A stretch of DNA of 40,214 bases, taken from NCBI GenBank assembly GCA_001771365.1, contig METP01000007.1:1-40214 (forward strand). The letters run 5' to 3'. The notes below the pieces were generated by a model. The model searched no databases, was not told the origin of the DNA, and saw nothing but the letters and a program-made list of their open reading frames with translations. The stretch comes from a candidate division WOR-1 bacterium RIFCSPLOWO2_02_FULL_46_20. GTDB lineage: Bacteria; Margulisbacteria; WOR-1; O2-12-FULL-45-9. Shown one piece after another: positions 17,481-27,735 of the stretch; the first letter of the stretch is position 1; each line of letters starts with the position of its first letter. The position numbers were made by a program, and so were the translations under genes.

Positions 17481-18983
17481 ATGGCAGAAAAAAAAGGTTC
17501 CCGCGAAGTCCCGGAAATTGATTTATCCAATTATGCCATAGATGCCAAAGTGATTGGCATAATTCCGGCGACCATTGCTCATAAGTACAAATTGTTTCCC
17601 CTCTTTAAGGTTGGTGATACGATTACCATTGCCATGGCTGACCCCAAAAATATTGTGGCCTTGGACGAAGTGCGGGCGACTTGCGGTATGGACGTATCCA
17701 TTGTTAAAGCCAGCTTGCCGGATATTCAAGACGCGATTACCGAACACTACGGGATTTCCGGCGTTGTGGATAATGTGGTAAGGGGATATCAGGCGCCCGC
17801 GGGAACCAGGGACAAGATGGCTATGCCGGTTGATGCGCCGATTATGAAGCTGGTCGACGAGATTGTTTCTCAGGCGATCAGAGAACGCGCCTCAGATGTT
17901 CACATCGAACCGGAAGCCAAAGATGTGCGGGTGCGTTATCGCGTTGATGGTTTGTTGCACCAGGAGCTTACTTTGCCGCAGCACATGCTGGCGCCGGTAG
18001 TTTCCAGAATAAAAGTTTTGTCCGGGCTCAATATTGCCGAATCCCGGGTGCCTCAGGATGGACGTTTTGAGATGAAACATGAGAATAGAAAGGTTGATCT
18101 TCGCGTTTCCACTTTTCCCTCGGCTTATGGCGAAAAAGTTGTTTTGCGTATTTTGGATAAAGCGGCCATGGTTTACAAGCTGGGGGAAATTGGTTTTTCC
18201 CAAGAGAATCTTGAGAAGTTTAAAAAAATTATCCGCAAACCCCATGGCATAGTTTTAGTAACCGGGCCGACGGGTTCGGGAAAAACCACTACGCTCTATT
18301 CCGCTTTGGCCGAAGTTGACAGCCAAGCATTAAATATTGTGACAATCGAAGATCCTATTGAGTTTGAGTTGCCGGGAATTACCCAATCTCAAGTTAATGT
18401 AAAAGCCGGTTTAACCTTTGCGTCCGCCTTGCGTTCTATTTTGCGTCAAGATCCCGATGTTATTCTTATCGGAGAAATTAGGGATATAGAAACTGCCACC
18501 ATCGCGATTCAATCTTCGCTAACCGGACATTTGGTCTTTTCAACCTTGCATACCAATGATGCGCCGGGAGCCTTGACCCGTCTGATGGATATGGGGGTAG
18601 AGCCATTCCTGATTTCTTCGTCGGTTGAGGCGGTTTTAGCCCAGCGCCTGGTGCGTACGGTGTGTAAAAAATGCGCAGAAAAGTTACCGGCGCCGGAAAG
18701 CATGAAAAAGCAGTACCCTGATATCAAGTTTATTCACAAAGGCAAGGGGTGCAAGGCTTGCAAGAATATTGGTTATCGCGGACGTTTGGGAATTTTTGAA
18801 CTTTTGCTTCTTGATGAAAGACTGCGGGAGATGATTAACGCCAGAGAAGCGAGCGATAAGATAAGAAAATACGCGACCGAGCAGGGGATGAGATCTCTAT
18901 ATTTGGACGGGTTGGATAAAGTTAAGGCTGGCCTAACAAGCTTGGATGAGGTTTTAAGGGTGACCGAACTTGATCAGGTTTAA
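17481..18983 (+). CDS. pilB: Type IV pilus assembly ATPase PilB / GspE family (cluster I)
   Basis: MshEN-like N-term, GPTGSGKTTTLYSAL, ASP/His boxes, tetracysteine CKKC...CKAC. Confidence 0.95.
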   Translation: MAEKKGSREVPEIDLSNYAIDAKVIGIIPATIAHKYKLFPLFKVGDTITIAMADPKNIVALDEVRATCGMDVSIVKASLPDIQDAITEHYGISGVVDNVVRGYQAPAGTRDKMAMPVDAPIMKLVDEIVSQAIRERASDVHIEPEAKDVRVRYRVDGLLHQELTLPQHMLAPVVSRIKVLSGLNIAESRVPQDGRFEMKHENRKVDLRVSTFPSAYGEKVVLRILDKAAMVYKLGEIGFSQENLEKFKKIIRKPHGIVLVTGPTGSGKTTTLYSALAEVDSQALNIVTIEDPIEFELPGITQSQVNVKAGLTFASALRSILRQDPDVILIGEIRDIETATIAIQSSLTGHLVFSTLHTNDAPGALTRLMDMGVEPFLISSSVEAVLAQRLVRTVCKKCAEKLPAPESMKKQYPDIKFIHKGKGCKACKNIGYRGRLGIFELLLLDERLREMINAREASDKIRKYATEQGMRSLYLDGLDKVKAGLTSLDEVLRVTELDQV

Positions 18984-20202
18984 ATATAAAGCGATCAACG
19001 AAAAGGGCGATTTATTTCAAGATGAGATCGAAGCCGGCTCGTCGGAGGAAGTGGCGAGCCATTTAGGAGCCAAAGGCTACACCCCGGTCAATATTGCCGA
19101 GAAGCTGCCTCTGCCGGACTTTTCCCAGTTGTTGGACCCATCACAAATGATGCTAAAAATGCGCCATGTAAAAAGCCGGGAGATAATACTTTTTTTTAGG
19201 CAGCTCTCCGCCCTTTTTTCTGCCGGAGTTCCGCTCTTTGATTCCCTGCAGGCCCTGGAGGAACAGTTTGCCAAAGAGCGGATGTACCAGACAATTGTTA
19301 AGCTTAAGGACGATGTGGCTGCCGGCACATCTTTTTCCGGAGCATTATCGAAACACTCGGCGGTTTTTTCCGACTTGATTATTGCTATGATAGAAGCAGG
19401 GGAGCGGGCAGGGGTAATGGAAGATGTTTTAATTAAGATTACCGCTTTTTTGGAAAAAGAAGACCAGCTGAAACAAAAAGTCCGTGCGGCCCTGCGTTAT
19501 CCTATCATGGTTATCACAGCTTTAACTATCGCTTTTACTTTTGCCATAATTTTTATTATTCCCAAATTCACTTCTATTTTTGGTTCTTTTAAGACCCAAC
19601 TCCCTTTGCCAACCAGAATATTGTTGGGGATTAATTATGCCTTTACTAATTTCTGGTGGCTGTTATTGATTGCTGGAATTGGGGGTTATGCTTTATTTAA
19701 AACGTATAGTGCTACTCCTCTGGGCCGGCGGCAAGTGGATCTTGTTTTGCTTAAATTGCCGGTGGTCGGATTGTTGATCACCAAGGTTTCCCTGGCCAGG
19801 TTTTTTAGCATGCTTTCGGCCATGATCAGCAGCGGGGTTTCGGTGGTTAGTGGACTGGAGATAACTGCCAGAACGGCTGATAATGCCATTGTGGCCCAGA
19901 CCATTGGTAAGATCAGGGAGCAGGTGATTGCCGGTATGACGTTATCCGACAGCATGAAAGGGCACCATCTTTTTCCTTCGACTTCGGTGCGCATGGTGGC
20001 GATTGGCGAAAAATCCGGTACCTTGGAGGGTATGCTTAAGAAGACTGCCGATTATTTTAATGAAGAGAGCGATAATACCGTGGCTGGTTTGATGAGCTTA
20101 GTCGAGCCGTTCTTGATCTTTTTCTTAGGCATGTTTGTCCTGCTCCTGGCTATGGGGATATTTCTCCCCATGTGGAGTATGATGCAGCTTTACAGCCAAT
20201 AA
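18970..20202 (+). CDS. pilC: Inner membrane platform protein PilC / GspF family (cluster I)
   Basis: TTG start; FFRQLSALFSAGVPLFDSLQALEEQ, duplicated T2SSF domains. Confidence 0.94.
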   Translation: MIRFKYKAINEKGDLFQDEIEAGSSEEVASHLGAKGYTPVNIAEKLPLPDFSQLLDPSQMMLKMRHVKSREIILFFRQLSALFSAGVPLFDSLQALEEQFAKERMYQTIVKLKDDVAAGTSFSGALSKHSAVFSDLIIAMIEAGERAGVMEDVLIKITAFLEKEDQLKQKVRAALRYPIMVITALTIAFTFAIIFIIPKFTSIFGSFKTQLPLPTRILLGINYAFTNFWWLLLIAGIGGYALFKTYSATPLGRRQVDLVLLKLPVVGLLITKVSLARFFSMLSAMISSGVSVVSGLEITARTADNAIVAQTIGKIREQVIAGMTLSDSMKGHHLFPSTSVRMVAIGEKSGTLEGMLKKTADYFNEESDNTVAGLMSLVEPFLIFFLGMFVLLLAMGIFLPMWSMMQLYSQ

Positions 20203-20212
20203 TATATTTTGC

Positions 20213-20240
20213 TTGACAGATATCATTAAAGGTTTATAAT
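20213..20240 (+). promoter_or_regulatory. Promoter for the first pilin gene of cluster I
   Basis: TTGACA (20213-20218) - 16 nt - TATAAT (20235-20240). Confidence 0.8.
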
Positions 20241-20263
20241 CTAGTCAAGAAGGAGGTGAGTAT

Positions 20264-20647
20264 ATGAAAAAACGGGGTTTTACATTAATTGAGTTGATTA
20301 TGGTTATTGTTATCTTGGGTATTATTGCCGCGGTGTCACTCCCAAGGTATATCGATTTAACCAGTACGGCGAAGCAAAATGCAACCAAAGCGGCCTTGGG
20401 TTCATTAAGAGCGGTGGTTGCGGCTAAGTATGCGGAAGCCGCTTTGGCCGGCGCGGCTGCTTATCCCGCGATTACTGGCGCGTTGTTTGTGGGAGGAGAG
20501 ATTCCCAGAGATGCCTATAATGATGATAACACTGTAACGGCAAACGCTGAGGATCCCATTGCCACTTTTGTTGATGATGGCGGGTGGGTATACAATTCAA
20601 CAACCGGAGAGATCCGCGCTGACGTAGCAGGCGGACATGCCTGGTAG
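20264..20647 (+). CDS. Type IV pilin / major pseudopilin
   Basis: MKKRGFTLIELIMVIVILGIIAAVSLPRY prepilin signal; SD aaggaggtgag. Confidence 0.93.
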   Translation: MKKRGFTLIELIMVIVILGIIAAVSLPRYIDLTSTAKQNATKAALGSLRAVVAAKYAEAALAGAAAYPAITGALFVGGEIPRDAYNDDNTVTANAEDPIATFVDDGGWVYNSTTGEIRADVAGGHAW

Positions 20648-20670
20648 TAGTTAATTAATTGTTACTTTCC

Positions 20671-20706
20671 GAAAAACCCGACAAATAATACTTGTCGGGT
20701 TTTTCT
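20671..20706 (+). terminator. Rho-independent terminator after pilin I
   Basis: aaaaaCCCGACAA aataatac TTGTCGGGttttt. Confidence 0.88.
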
Positions 20707-20727
20707 TTTGGTGTTACAATTTGTGCG

Positions 20728-21255
20728 ATGAGACATTTCACCGGACACACCCTGATAGAGCTGGTTATGGTGACAGCCCTGCTGGGGATTATTGCTTTTG
20801 TGGCTTTTATCAGTATTACTTCTTATAAAACCCATCATCTTTACGCGGCAGCCGAAAGATTGGCCAATGATCTGCGTTATGCCAAGAATTTGGCGCTGAC
20901 CTCCGCCAGGTGGCATGGGGTTTCGTTTTCCGGCAGCACCTACACCCTTTATGAAACTGACGGAGCAACAGATACAAATATTAAAAATCCGGCCAAACCG
21001 GCGGAAGATTATGTAGTAAATTTGTTAGCTGATTATGATGATGTTTCAATCTCAGCATTGGTTAATCTTAGCGGAAGTAAGATTGAGTTTAGCCCTTCTG
21101 GTGTGCCGTATAATGATAAAAATGGCTCTGCCCTGGCGGCCGCGGGAAGTGTTCTTTTGGCCGGGGTTGGGGCTGGTGGTGGTTGCGCCTGCGGGAATGT
21201 TGCTTTGCTCAGTGTTAATATAGCAGCCCAAACCGGGAGAATTTATATCCAATGA
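20728..21255 (+). CDS. GspH/FimT-like minor pseudopilin
   Basis: MRHFTGHTLIELVMVTALLGIIAFVAF; start refined to ATG 20728. Confidence 0.85.
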   Translation: MRHFTGHTLIELVMVTALLGIIAFVAFISITSYKTHHLYAAAERLANDLRYAKNLALTSARWHGVSFSGSTYTLYETDGATDTNIKNPAKPAEDYVVNLLADYDDVSISALVNLSGSKIEFSPSGVPYNDKNGSALAAAGSVLLAGVGAGGGCACGNVALLSVNIAAQTGRIYIQ

Positions 21256-21650
21256 AGAGAAAGGGATTCACCTTTGTTGAGCTGATAATGACCGTTATTC
21301 TTGGGGCGATAACGGTTTATTCTCTTCTCCTTATCTTTGTCTCGGCAACCACAGAAAGTGTTGATTCCGAGGCTTTATGCGTTGCTTTATATTTAGCTAA
21401 CGGGAAGTTGGAAAGTATCACCAGCAGGAGTTTTGATACCATAACTTCCGAAGCTCAAACATCTTTTACTGGATCATTCAACACTTATAGCAGTGAAGTT
21501 GAGGTGGCCTATGTTTCGGCCGAGGCGCTTGATGTCCCGGTTGTCGGTACCAGCGAAAGCTATAAACGCGTTAAGGTTCGGGTGACTCAAGTCTTTTTGC
21601 CTGTCTCAATCGAAGTGACAACTTTAGTCACCGGGATGTCCAATGACTAA
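21252..21650 (+). CDS. Minor pilin (PilV/GspI-like)
   Basis: MKRKGFTFVELIMTVILGAITVYSLLL prepilin signal; overlaps preceding stop. Confidence 0.8.
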   Translation: MKRKGFTFVELIMTVILGAITVYSLLLIFVSATTESVDSEALCVALYLANGKLESITSRSFDTITSEAQTSFTGSFNTYSSEVEVAYVSAEALDVPVVGTSESYKRVKVRVTQVFLPVSIEVTTLVTGMSND

Positions 21651-22128
21651 AAAAGCGCATACATTAATTGAGTTGGTAGTTGCTATCGCTATTGCCGGGA
21701 TTATTGCCAGTATTTTCTCATTGGTAATAAACGCGGGGATGGACAGCTGGTTTTTTATTAAGGGGCAAAAAAGCCTCTTGATGGAGACGCGTGCGGCGAT
21801 GAAGCGCATGGTTCGAGATATCAGAAGGACAAAAGATAACACAGACAGCGTCATTCTTAATTTCACCTCTACCCGGTACAGGTTTATTGATGTTGATGAT
21901 AACACTATCGATTATCAGCGGGACGGCAATGATCTTGAGGTAAACGGGAATGTGCTTTTGCCTGATCTGGCTGTGGTTGGCGGGTTGGAATTTGTCTATC
22001 TGGATGCTAGCGGGGCAATCGCCGGCTTTGCCGAAGATATTCGAGTGGTGCAAATTACGCTGATTGTTGAGGAAGGTACCAGTCGAATTAAGCTGCGTTC
22101 CGCGGCCAGTCTAAGGAATAGACAATGA
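21643..22128 (+). CDS. Minor pilin (PilW/GspJ-like)
   Basis: MTKKAHTLIELVVAIAIAGIIASIFSLVINAGMDSW. Confidence 0.82.
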   Translation: MTKKAHTLIELVVAIAIAGIIASIFSLVINAGMDSWFFIKGQKSLLMETRAAMKRMVRDIRRTKDNTDSVILNFTSTRYRFIDVDDNTIDYQRDGNDLEVNGNVLLPDLAVVGGLEFVYLDASGAIAGFAEDIRVVQITLIVEEGTSRIKLRSAASLRNRQ

Positions 22129-23411
22129 AAAACAGAAATGGTTTTGGTTTATTAACGATAGTTTTTATTATTCTGGTGTTTTCTGTTTTAGCGATCGGGT
22201 TGGTTTCTTTTATGGTATCAGAAACCAATGTTACCGTTAAAGAGTATCATTATACCAAGGCTTTTCATGTTGCCCAGGCAGGGCAGAATTTTGCGGCTCA
22301 ACATTTGGCTGCTTATCCTGATTGGATTGTAGATATGGGTTTGCCTCTGGCCAGGAGTTTTGCCGGCGGGACATTTGCCATTTCTTCCACCCAGGAATCG
22401 GGTGATCAGATTACGATTGTGTCTGTAGGCCTGGTTACTAGAGAAGGCAAAACTTACTCCAGTACTATTAGCGCGGCATATTCGATAAGCGCGGGTTCCG
22501 GCTTGACGCATAACTTTGATTATGCTCTTTACTCCGGCCCGGCCGGCGGAGGAGCGACTCTCAGGATCCAGGGCAGCGCGCAGATATTTGGTGATTTTTA
22601 TTATAACGGACCAATACGTTTGGGCGGATCTGCCAGCCAGCAGGGTGGGACAATCTATAGCACCAGTTTAGTCCTTGATGGAACGGCTACTTATGACTCT
22701 TGGGAAGCGGCTACTCCTGTTGATATGCCCATTTGGGATAATACTTCTTATGAGGCAATCTTAGCGACGTCAACTCAAAGCGCTTCCTCGACATTGGCCC
22801 TTGGTTGGGGTAATGTTTTGAATTTGGCTGGCGGGGTGCATATCTATCGCGATATTACTATTGGCTGGGGAGCCACAGTTAATGGCCCGGGGACCCTGGT
22901 GGCTACCGGGAATCCTTCTGGAAATGGTGATATAAATTTAAATTATGGCGCGGGGATTGGCGCGGGCGTTCGGTTTGTGGCTGAGCGAGATTTCACATAT
23001 AGTGGGGGATCCAATCTTACTATTCCGATTGAAGTTTATGTAAAACGCAACCTTATTGTAACTAATAATTTAACCGTCCCCTCTGGAAGTATTCTTTATT
23101 CCAAAGGGACAGGAGCTCGGGCAATTGAAACCGGGGGCACCATTAATGCGTCTATGCTGGTACCTTACGGCGGGCTCTACATGAATTACGGAACACTCAG
23201 GGGGTTAATTTACTCAAGCAGTCTTAGGACCGCTAATAGTGGGGAGATAAGAGGCGCCATGGTTTGTTATTCACCCTCAACCATTCAGGGCTCTTTACAA
23301 ATATATTATGACGCGGCTTATTTGCCGGATTCTATCGTGGGATTGGGAGGGACAGGGAGTGTGGAGGGAGAAGCCGGGATAGCTGTTGGGAATTGGCAAG
23401 AGGTTTATTAA
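22125..23411 (+). CDS. PilX/GspK-like protein with long repetitive beta-rich C-terminal region
   Basis: N-term TM FGLLTIVFIILVFSVLAIGLVSFMVSE; Gly/Ser/Thr-rich repeating short beta segments. Confidence 0.7.
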   Translation: MKNRNGFGLLTIVFIILVFSVLAIGLVSFMVSETNVTVKEYHYTKAFHVAQAGQNFAAQHLAAYPDWIVDMGLPLARSFAGGTFAISSTQESGDQITIVSVGLVTREGKTYSSTISAAYSISAGSGLTHNFDYALYSGPAGGGATLRIQGSAQIFGDFYYNGPIRLGGSASQQGGTIYSTSLVLDGTATYDSWEAATPVDMPIWDNTSYEAILATSTQSASSTLALGWGNVLNLAGGVHIYRDITIGWGATVNGPGTLVATGNPSGNGDINLNYGAGIGAGVRFVAERDFTYSGGSNLTIPIEVYVKRNLIVTNNLTVPSGSILYSKGTGARAIETGGTINASMLVPYGGLYMNYGTLRGLIYSSSLRTANSGEIRGAMVCYSPSTIQGSLQIYYDAAYLPDSIVGLGGTGSVEGEAGIAVGNWQEVY

Positions 23412-23468
23412 TTAATTTTGTTGCAACTCCTTTTTTTGTGGTGTAAACTTTGCTGGTAAGGAGCTAAC

Positions 23469-25076
23469 GTGGTTAACAGAAGATTGGGCATACACTTTGC
23501 CCCGGGCGCGCTTAAGCTGGTAGAAGTAGAAGAGCAGGCCAAAAAACTTAAGCTGGTCAACTATTCAATAGATTTTTTACCCCCGGGGAATGAGCCAGCC
23601 GCCCGGGTTAAAGCTTTGGTTGAGTCACTCAAAAAGAATAAAATACATACTAAAGAAGCCAATATTGTGATCCAGGGTTCGGATATTGTTTATAAGCTGG
23701 TCGAGCTGCCCGATATGTCTGAAAAAGAGATTACCTCCGCGCTAAAGTATAAGATCAAAAATACGCTCCCCCTCTCTTTTAATGAAGTAGTGATTGACCA
23801 TTATCGGCTGGAGAAGGGGCGGCCTGAGGGAAAAAATTCGTACTTTGTGGCGGCTGTGCCCAAAGAAAATATCCTCAGTTTTGTTGGAAGTGTTAAAGCG
23901 TCCGGCTTAATCCTTAAGGATATTATTGTGCCGTCAGTCGCTTTTAAAAATGCCTTGGGTGAGGTTGGGCCGGAACCAACGGCCTTAATTTATCTTGGAA
24001 AATATTCCAGCGTAATTGTTTTAATCGAGGGGGGGCAGGTTGTTTTTGCCCGCGAGGCCAAGATCGGCGGAGAAGATATTACCAATGCCATGGTGGGGCA
24101 GGTGCAGACAGAGCAGGGTAGATTGGAAATTGATTATAAACGGGCCGAGGAGATCAAAAGCCAATATGGGATTCCGATTAATCATGAACAGTATTCGGCC
24201 GAGGTGGGGTTGCCGGCAGCTGAGGTTATGGCGATGATGCGGCCGGCCCTGGAAAAACTGAGCGCCGAGATATTAGGCACCTTTGAGTATTACCGCGGCG
24301 AGATAGGCGAAGAGATTGAGTTCAAAAAGGTTTATTTTTCCGGTGGTGTGTCCAAGACTAAAAATATCCTGACCTATTTTAAAGAACAATTGGGGTTAGA
24401 GGTTGCTGCGCTGTCGCCCAAGATAGAAGCGACGTCCCAGGACTTTGCCGATAAGGCCCCTTTTTTGAGTTTGGCTTTGGGGGCGGTTTTTTTCGGCAAA
24501 GACCACCTGAGCTTAATGCCAAAAGAGGATCAATTGTTTAATCTGCCCAACTTATTGCCGGCCAATTTTCTGCCTTTGGCTGTTAGAACAATAAAGCAAA
24601 GCATAAAACTTTTTTTTGTTGGCGGTATTATCGTACTGGCCTTAGCCATTGTTTATAGCTGGTTTTATATGCAGCGCAGCGAGCTTGGCAAACAGCAGCA
24701 GGTTCTGCAAAAAGAATATAAGTCGCGCATGACGGAAATTGGTCAGAGAGACGAACTGCAAAAGATTATTAATTTGATAAAGTATGGGCAGAGAGATCGC
24801 TTTACTTTGGTAATAAATGAACTTGATAAAGTTACTCCCGAGGAAGTCTACTTTAGCAAGTTAAACTATAAAAATGACAGCAATGAGTTGATTATCAAAG
24901 GGATCGTTTTAAAAAAATATGGCAAGACAAGCATGGCCAATTTTATGAAGGATTTAAGCCTCAATAAATTATTTTCCGCGATTACCCTGGTTTTTATGCA
25001 GGAGTCGGATGCCTATACTTTGCCTACTTATGACTTTGAGCTGAAGTGTCAGTTGGCTGGAGGGGGCAAAAAGTGA
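23469..25076 (+). CDS. PilM-PilN fusion protein (cluster I)
   Basis: PilM/FtsA-like actin fold N-term (LGIHFAPGALKLVEVE, FFAREAKIGGEDIT-like), then TM and PilN-like coiled coil/domain. Confidence 0.87.
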   Translation: MVNRRLGIHFAPGALKLVEVEEQAKKLKLVNYSIDFLPPGNEPAARVKALVESLKKNKIHTKEANIVIQGSDIVYKLVELPDMSEKEITSALKYKIKNTLPLSFNEVVIDHYRLEKGRPEGKNSYFVAAVPKENILSFVGSVKASGLILKDIIVPSVAFKNALGEVGPEPTALIYLGKYSSVIVLIEGGQVVFAREAKIGGEDITNAMVGQVQTEQGRLEIDYKRAEEIKSQYGIPINHEQYSAEVGLPAAEVMAMMRPALEKLSAEILGTFEYYRGEIGEEIEFKKVYFSGGVSKTKNILTYFKEQLGLEVAALSPKIEATSQDFADKAPFLSLALGAVFFGKDHLSLMPKEDQLFNLPNLLPANFLPLAVRTIKQSIKLFFVGGIIVLALAIVYSWFYMQRSELGKQQQVLQKEYKSRMTEIGQRDELQKIINLIKYGQRDRFTLVINELDKVTPEEVYFSKLNYKNDSNELIIKGIVLKKYGKTSMANFMKDLSLNKLFSAITLVFMQESDAYTLPTYDFELKCQLAGGGKK

Positions 25077-25561
25077 AGAAGTTGAAGCTGTCTGACCGGG
25101 AAAAAAACTTATTGATCGCCACAACTGTTTTCGTGGTCTTCTTTATTTACTGGCAGGTGTATCTTAATCCATTAATCAAGGCAACTGACGGTATGAGGTC
25201 AGAGATCAGCACTTTGCGCACCAAATTGGAGTATAATCCCTACGCTCAGGCGGAGTCCCCCTTGAGTAAGAGCCGGGAGATAAAAATATATCCCAAGGAA
25301 GAACAGCTCGGCCGCATCATGACTTTTATCGACGATAAGTTTAAGTGGTTTGGGATAAAGATGATTTCTCTGCGCCAGGGCGAAGTCGAAAAAAAACAGC
25401 TGACTATTGATTTAAAATTTAAGGCCACTTCCGATCAGTTTTCCGGCTTTTTAAATTCTTTGCATGAGCTAAAAACGGTTTTGCTTATTGCCAGCGCGGA
25501 CGTAGACCAGGAAAACACAAAAATAATCGCCGAAATAAACTTTATAAGTCCTTATCAGTAA
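25073..25561 (+). CDS. PilO-like protein (cluster I)
   Basis: GTG start overlapping previous stop; single TM then coiled coil and ferredoxin-like C-term; position after PilMN. Confidence 0.8.
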   Translation: MKKLKLSDREKNLLIATTVFVVFFIYWQVYLNPLIKATDGMRSEISTLRTKLEYNPYAQAESPLSKSREIKIYPKEEQLGRIMTFIDDKFKWFGIKMISLRQGEVEKKQLTIDLKFKATSDQFSGFLNSLHELKTVLLIASADVDQENTKIIAEINFISPYQ

Positions 25562-25580
25562 AATAAAGGGGGTAAATAAA

Positions 25581-26678
25581 ATGTTGAAGAAACTATTAAG
25601 CGGGGTTTTGTTGTTTTTGGTTGTGTTGATGATCCCGGTGGAGGGACGAGAGCTTTTTTTGCAAACCAAAGAACAATCTGTGGCTAATGAGACTAGAGAT
25701 GTCTCCGCTTCGTATCCGCTGCAGTCGTTTAAGTTAAAATATATCAAAGCTTCCGATTTTGCCGAGATGATCGTAGATCTCTTGGGCAAAGGAGAGGGGG
25801 TGGCGCTCAATAAGACACTTAACGCTGTCATGGTGCGTGCTTCTCATGACAGTATCAAACGTTTGACGGCGCAGGTGGAAAAACTGGATGTGCCGCCGCT
25901 GCAGGTTCAGGTTGAAGCCAGGGTTATCGAACTAAAGGCCAATGATGGTGATACGACCAATCCCTCGGCCCTGGGGGCGAGCTGGACTATTAGAAATAGC
26001 AGCGGGTCAAATGATTACCTGCAACTATTAACTACAGATACTGTGAGCGCGGCCGCCACTTCTATGGGATTATTCGCTCAGCTTATGACCGGCAATGTTG
26101 AGGCCTATCTCACAGCCTTGCAAAAAACAGTTGGCTACAATTTGGTGGCTTCTCCCTGGATCACGGCGATTAACCATGAAGAGGCGGAGATCCTCATCGG
26201 GTCAAAGTATGGCTATATGACAACCTTGACCACCACTACCGGCACAATGCAAAATATTGAGTTTTTGGAAGTAGGCACAAAATTGAAGTTTACTCCCCAT
26301 ATTAATGAAGATGGTTATATTATCATGGAGATATATCCGTCGGTTAGCGAGGGTTCGGTGACAAATTCCCTGCCGCAGGAGAATACGACAGAAACAAAGA
26401 ATAAGGTCCTGGTTAAGGATGGTCAGTCTGTTGTTATTGGCGGTTTGTCCAAAAAATATGACCAACAGACCGAAATTGCCGTACCTATTCTTTCTAACAT
26501 CCCGTTATTGGGGAATTTGTTTAAAAGAACAGAGATCGTTTCAGAAAAAAGGGAACTTATGGTTGTGGTCACTCCTCACATAGTTACTCCAGCCTTTCTC
26601 GAAGTCATGGCCGGTCGGGCCAAAGAATTGGAGAAGAGCCGCCAGGAGTGGAGTGAAAACGTAAAGTTGTTGCGCTAA
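25581..26678 (+). CDS. Short secretin (PilQ/GspD family)
   Basis: Signal peptide, one N-domain, secretin core VEARVIEL...LLGNLFKRTEIVSEKRELMVVVTPHIV. Confidence 0.9.
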   Translation: MLKKLLSGVLLFLVVLMIPVEGRELFLQTKEQSVANETRDVSASYPLQSFKLKYIKASDFAEMIVDLLGKGEGVALNKTLNAVMVRASHDSIKRLTAQVEKLDVPPLQVQVEARVIELKANDGDTTNPSALGASWTIRNSSGSNDYLQLLTTDTVSAAATSMGLFAQLMTGNVEAYLTALQKTVGYNLVASPWITAINHEEAEILIGSKYGYMTTLTTTTGTMQNIEFLEVGTKLKFTPHINEDGYIIMEIYPSVSEGSVTNSLPQENTTETKNKVLVKDGQSVVIGGLSKKYDQQTEIAVPILSNIPLLGNLFKRTEIVSEKRELMVVVTPHIVTPAFLEVMAGRAKELEKSRQEWSENVKLLR

Positions 26679-26682
26679 TCAA

Positions 26683-27735
26683 ATGGCAGCAGAAATAAAA
26701 GAATTATTAAAAGAGATGGTCGAGGCTAAGGCCTCGGATCTAATCCTGGAAGCCAATGCTCCGATGGCCTTGAGGATCGGCGGGCAGCTAAGGTTTATGA
26801 AACAGGTTTATAACGCCGCTGAGATCGGGGTACTGCTAACCTCAATTCTCAATCCTACCCAAAAGATACGCCTGGAGAATGAGAAACAGCTTGATTGCTC
26901 GTACGAGCTGGTTTCGGGGGAGCGTTTTAGGGTTAACCTGCATTTTCAGAAGGGAAGTTTGGCCGCGGCGATAAGAGCGGTACCAAAGGTTGTCCCCAGT
27001 CGGCAGGAACTGCGCTTGCCCGAAGTAATCGAAGAATTAGTCAAACTGCAGAATGGTTTAATTATTGTGACAGGTCCGACAGGCTCGGGTAAAACCACTA
27101 CCCAGGCTTGCATGGTTGATATGATCAATCAACAAAGGGCGGCGCATATTCTGACAATTGAAGATCCGATTGAGTATATTATTGAAAATAAGAAGAGCCT
27201 GATTGAACAAAGAGAAGTAGGAACCGACGCGATAGATTTTCCCGGCGCTCTGCGCGCGGCGCTGCGCGAAAACCCTAATGTGATTCTTATTGGAGAGATG
27301 CGTGATTTAGAAACTATTTCTACCGCGATTACCGCGGCCGAAACAGGGCATTTGGTGATTTCTACTTTACATACCAGTGGGGTGGTTAACGCTGTTGATC
27401 GTATTATTGATGTTTTTCCGGCTCATCAGCAGAATCAAGTGCGCAGCCAGCTGTCTTTGACGCTAAGGGCGATCCTGGCTCAGGAGCTTATCCCTAGAAA
27501 AGACAAAAAAGGGGTAATCGCTGCGGTGGAAGTGCTGATCGGTGTTCCTGCCATCAGAAACGTAATTCGTAAAGCGCAGACTCATGAGATCCCTACGTTA
27601 ATTGAGGTTGGCAAAAAATATGGGATGCAGACGATGTCTGAGGCCATGCTCCAGCTTCTCCGCAAAGGGCTAATCGAATTAGACGAGGCGTTGTCCCGGG
27701 TCCCCGACCCCGACGCCTTTAGAAAGAGAATATGA
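26683..27735 (+). CDS. pilT: Twitching motility retraction ATPase PilT
   Basis: ASDLILEANAPMALRIGGQL, GPTGSGKTTTQACMVDMINQ, GEMRDLETISTAITAAETGHLVISTLHT. Confidence 0.95.
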   Translation: MAAEIKELLKEMVEAKASDLILEANAPMALRIGGQLRFMKQVYNAAEIGVLLTSILNPTQKIRLENEKQLDCSYELVSGERFRVNLHFQKGSLAAAIRAVPKVVPSRQELRLPEVIEELVKLQNGLIIVTGPTGSGKTTTQACMVDMINQQRAAHILTIEDPIEYIIENKKSLIEQREVGTDAIDFPGALRAALRENPNVILIGEMRDLETISTAITAAETGHLVISTLHTSGVVNAVDRIIDVFPAHQQNQVRSQLSLTLRAILAQELIPRKDKKGVIAAVEVLIGVPAIRNVIRKAQTHEIPTLIEVGKKYGMQTMSEAMLQLLRKGLIELDEALSRVPDPDAFRKRI

